DNA of 64,000 bases from Mumia quercus (GTDB lineage: Bacteria > Actinomycetota > Actinomycetes > Propionibacteriales > Nocardioidaceae): positions 310,001 through 374,000 of the forward strand of contig NZ_JANZYO010000003.1 in NCBI RefSeq assembly GCF_025506335.1, given 5' to 3'. The position numbers and the translations under genes were made by a program. The notes under the pieces were generated by a model. It searched no databases, was not told the DNA's origin, and saw only the letters and a list, made by a program, of their open reading frames with translations. Shown in pieces: positions 61,749-64,000 of the stretch (positions within the stretch are counted from its first letter, which is position 1; every line of letters starts with the position of its first letter).

Positions 61749-62930
61749 TCACGAGGAGGCGGTGACGGGGTCGACCAGGAACGCGCGTCCTTCGCCCTGG
61801 ACGCGGGTGAGGATCACGGTCGCCGTCGCCGACCCGGTGAGTCGCAGACGCTTGACGAGAACCTCGGGCACCACCGACACGCCTCTCTTCTTGATCGTGA
61901 GGGTCCCGACGTCGCGCTCCCTCAGTGCGGCGCGCAGCTGCTTCTCGCGGTACGGGAGCTCGTCGAGCACACGGAACGGCCGGGCGAACGGGGTCGCGAC
62001 GTGCGTGGCGCTCGAGACGTAGGCGATGTGCGGGTCCACGAGCCGCCCACCGGTGAGTGACGCCACGGCGGCGACCAGCCCCGCGCGTACGACCGCGTCG
62101 TCCGGCTCGTACCACCACTCGGCGGGCTCACCTACCGGCACGTCCTCGGGCAGGTCCTCGTCGGTGAGGGTGGCGGTCCCGGTCGCCGACAGGACGCTGG
62201 CGCGTCGGGAGGCGCCCGCGAACGGGCGGCCCCAGAGGCACGCCTCCACGAGGTCGCCGCGCTCGCTGACCCACTCGGCCTCGACGCCCTCGGGGACGAG
62301 GTCGTGCGCGAGCCCCGGGAGCACCTTCGCGACGCCGTTCTGCTCGAGCAGCGCCTCGACGAAGGGCCACGGAGGCGTGAACGCCTGCGGGTCGAAGGTC
62401 CGCCCGCGGCCAGAGCGCCGCGCGGGGTCCACGAACGCGACGTCGTACGCGGAGGTGTCGACCGCGGTCGCGTCGGCGACCTCGACCGTCCCGCTCAGGT
62501 CGAGCGCCGCAAGGTTCTGTCGGGCCATCGCCGCCCTGACCGGGTCGAGCTCGACGCCGTGGACGTGCAGGCCCGCCCGGGCGAAGGCCGTCAGGTCGGC
62601 GCCGATGCCGCAGCCGAGGTCGACGAGCGTGCGCGGGCCGAGCGCTTGGAGGCGCGCCGCGCGGTGGGCAGCGACGGGCGTGCGCGTCGCCTGCTCGAGG
62701 GCGTCGGGAGTGAAGTACATCGACGCGGCGTCCGCGCCCATCTTCGACGCGGCGCGGCGGCGCAGCGCGACCTGGCCGATCGCGGCGGCGACCAGGTCCG
62801 GAGGGTGGCCGGCGGCCCGCAGCCGGGTCCCGAGCACGAGGTCGTCGACGCGCCCGTACGCCTCGGTCGCCTCGCGGAGCACGTGCTGTCCCTCCGGGCC
62901 GAGGAGCAGGTCGAACGTGGCGGGCTCCAT
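61749..62930 (-). CDS. SAM-dependent methyltransferase with C-terminal THUMP-like domain
   Basis: 393 residues. Helical N-terminus (about 1-90, with VALRRRAASKMGADAASMYF), class I methyltransferase core LVDLGCGIGADLTAFARAGL, GVELDPVRAAMARQNLAALD and VAFVDPARRSGRGRTFDP, and a C-terminal domain (about 300-390, TLTIKKRGVSVVPEVLVKRL) that resembles the THUMP-like module of this actinobacterial family. RNA is the likely target but the site is unknown. Met at 62930 is taken instead of a TTG seven codons upstream, which falls in the groES control region. Confidence 0.85.
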   Translation of the reverse strand: MEPATFDLLLGPEGQHVLREATEAYGRVDDLVLGTRLRAAGHPPDLVAAAIGQVALRRRAASKMGADAASMYFTPDALEQATRTPVAAHRAARLQALGPRTLVDLGCGIGADLTAFARAGLHVHGVELDPVRAAMARQNLAALDLSGTVEVADATAVDTSAYDVAFVDPARRSGRGRTFDPQAFTPPWPFVEALLEQNGVAKVLPGLAHDLVPEGVEAEWVSERGDLVEACLWGRPFAGASRRASVLSATGTATLTDEDLPEDVPVGEPAEWWYEPDDAVVRAGLVAAVASLTGGRLVDPHIAYVSSATHVATPFARPFRVLDELPYREKQLRAALRERDVGTLTIKKRGVSVVPEVLVKRLRLTGSATATVILTRVQGEGRAFLVDPVTASS

Positions 62931-62955
62931 GGGCCCAGTCTGGCAGCGCAACGGG

Positions 62956-62982
62956 CTGGCACTCTGCTTGACCGAGTGCTAG
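62956..62982 (+). promoter_or_regulatory. CIRCE operator 1 (HrcA site)
   Basis: CTGGCACTC - 9 nt - GAGTGCTAG, matching TTAGCACTC-N9-GAGTGCTAA with two outer mismatches in the left arm and one in the right arm. It overlaps the groES -35. Confidence 0.88.
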
Positions 62983-62996
62983 CCCCGTCCTACGGT
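62968..62996 (+). promoter_or_regulatory. Promoter of groES-groEL
   Basis: TTGACC (62968-62973), 17-nt spacer, TACGGT (62991-62996). It runs through the right arm of CIRCE 1, so HrcA binding would block RNA polymerase. Confidence 0.7.
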
Positions 62997-63001
62997 AGGG
63001 G

Positions 63002-63028
63002 CTAGCACTCTCGTATCCTGGGTGCTAA
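63002..63028 (+). promoter_or_regulatory. CIRCE operator 2 (HrcA site)
   Basis: CTAGCACTC - 9 nt - GGGTGCTAA; the left arm has one mismatch and the right arm one. It covers the predicted transcription start. Confidence 0.85.
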
Positions 63029-63149
63029 CGGTGCAGCGGCGCACGATCCCCGCGACGGCGTGCGTGCAAGCACCTCGCAGGACACATTCCCAGTCATGTC
63101 GTACGGGTCACCACCGCGTACGGGGTACACCGAAAGGGGAGGTCGACAA

Positions 63150-63449
63150 GTGTCGGTCACCATCAAGCCGCTCGAGGACCGTATCGTCGTCAAGATTCTC
63201 GAGGCGGAGCAGACGACCGCCTCGGGCCTGGTCATCCCGGACACCGCCAAGGAGAAGCCCACGGAGGGCGAGGTCCTTGCTGTCGGTCCGGGCCGTTTCA
63301 ACGAAGACGGTGACGAGCGCATCCCCGTCGACGTCAAGGTCGGCGACGTCGTCGTCTTCAGCAAGTACGGCGGCACCGAGGTCAAGTACGACGGTCAGGA
63401 GTTCCTGATCCTGTCGGCGCGCGACGTCCTCGCGGTCATCGAGAAGTAA
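63150..63449 (+). CDS. groES: Co-chaperonin GroES
   Basis: 99 residues. [20 protein letters not shown] at the start, mobile loop about [18 protein letters not shown] (18-35), and DVLAVIEK at the end. It caps the GroEL cavity. GTG at 63150 is preceded by AAAGGGGAGG; upstream in-frame codons belong to the leader. Confidence 0.98.
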   Translation: MSVTIKPLEDRIVVKILEAEQTTASGLVIPDTAKEKPTEGEVLAVGPGRFNEDGDERIPVDVKVGDVVVFSKYGGTEVKYDGQEFLILSARDVLAVIEK

Positions 63450-63452
63450 TGA

Positions 63453-64000
<548 letters not shown>

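Overview
The window is 64 kb of a very GC-rich chromosome carrying the actinobacterial rpoB-rpoC / str / S10 / spc / alpha macrocluster, followed by the truA, rplM-rpsI-glmM, coaA/glmS, nnr-alr, tsaE-tsaB-rimI, tsaD and groES-groEL blocks in the order usual for high-GC Gram-positives. Strong G/C third positions, many GTG/TTG starts, a short-lid adenylate kinase, a zinc-ribbon S14, an mtDNA-free bacterial gene set and HrcA/CIRCE control of groESL all fit Actinomycetota. My best guess for the lineage is Propionibacteriales, family Nocardioidaceae (an Aeromicrobium/Nocardioides-like organism). That is inference from gene order and protein style; no database was searched. No tRNA, rRNA, insertion sequence, phage gene or CRISPR array was seen.

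Layout. 1-5364: 3' end of rpoB, rpoC and a strong terminator. 5431-9100: accessory insert between rpoC and rpsL (membrane acyltransferase, lipoprotein, ADHFE1-like dehydrogenase). 9141-13788: rpsL-rpsG-fusA-tuf from a good promoter and long leader, ending in tandem hairpins. 13820-15227: CDF metal exporter converging on a guanine deaminase. 15348-31852: S10 (rpsJ to rpsQ), spc (rplN to rplO, secY-adk-map) and alpha (infA-rpmJ-rpsM-rpsK-rpsD-rpoA-rplQ) operons, with promoters before rpsJ and infA and stem-loops at the operon joints. 31909-38156: second accessory insert (small membrane protein, LLM flavin enzyme, frameshifted 2H phosphoesterase, flotillin/NfeD pair, ABC-F ATPase, unknown protein). 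38238-40713: YbxB-like methyltransferase, truA and an MDR reductase. 40825-44802: gltA divergent from rplM-rpsI-glmM. 44854-49667: tandem-GNAT protein, BASS-type transporter, coaA divergent from glmS. 49724-55961: nnr, alr, alpha/beta hydrolase, a GNAT-TsaE fusion, tsaB, rimI and a Rid-family protein, tightly packed. 56011-59350: acyltransferase, aldo/keto reductase, DinB-like protein, tsaD. 59516-62930: secreted five-repeat protein converging on a THUMP-like methyltransferase. 62956-64000: two CIRCE operators, groES and the 5' part of groEL.

Most genes are housekeeping: transcription, translation, secretion, t6A tRNA modification (tsaB/D/E), UDP-GlcNAc and peptidoglycan precursors (glmM, glmS, alr), CoA synthesis, NAD(P)HX repair and chaperonins. 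The more unusual items are the GNAT-TsaE fusion, a frameshift at the tip of a perfect 15-bp hairpin, the repeat-rich exported protein with a basic amphipathic tail, a Rid protein lacking the catalytic arginine, compact stop-codon hairpins between convergent genes, a 21-bp tandem duplication at the coaA stop, and structured intergenic leaders inside the ribosomal operons. I found no clearly novel multi-gene system.
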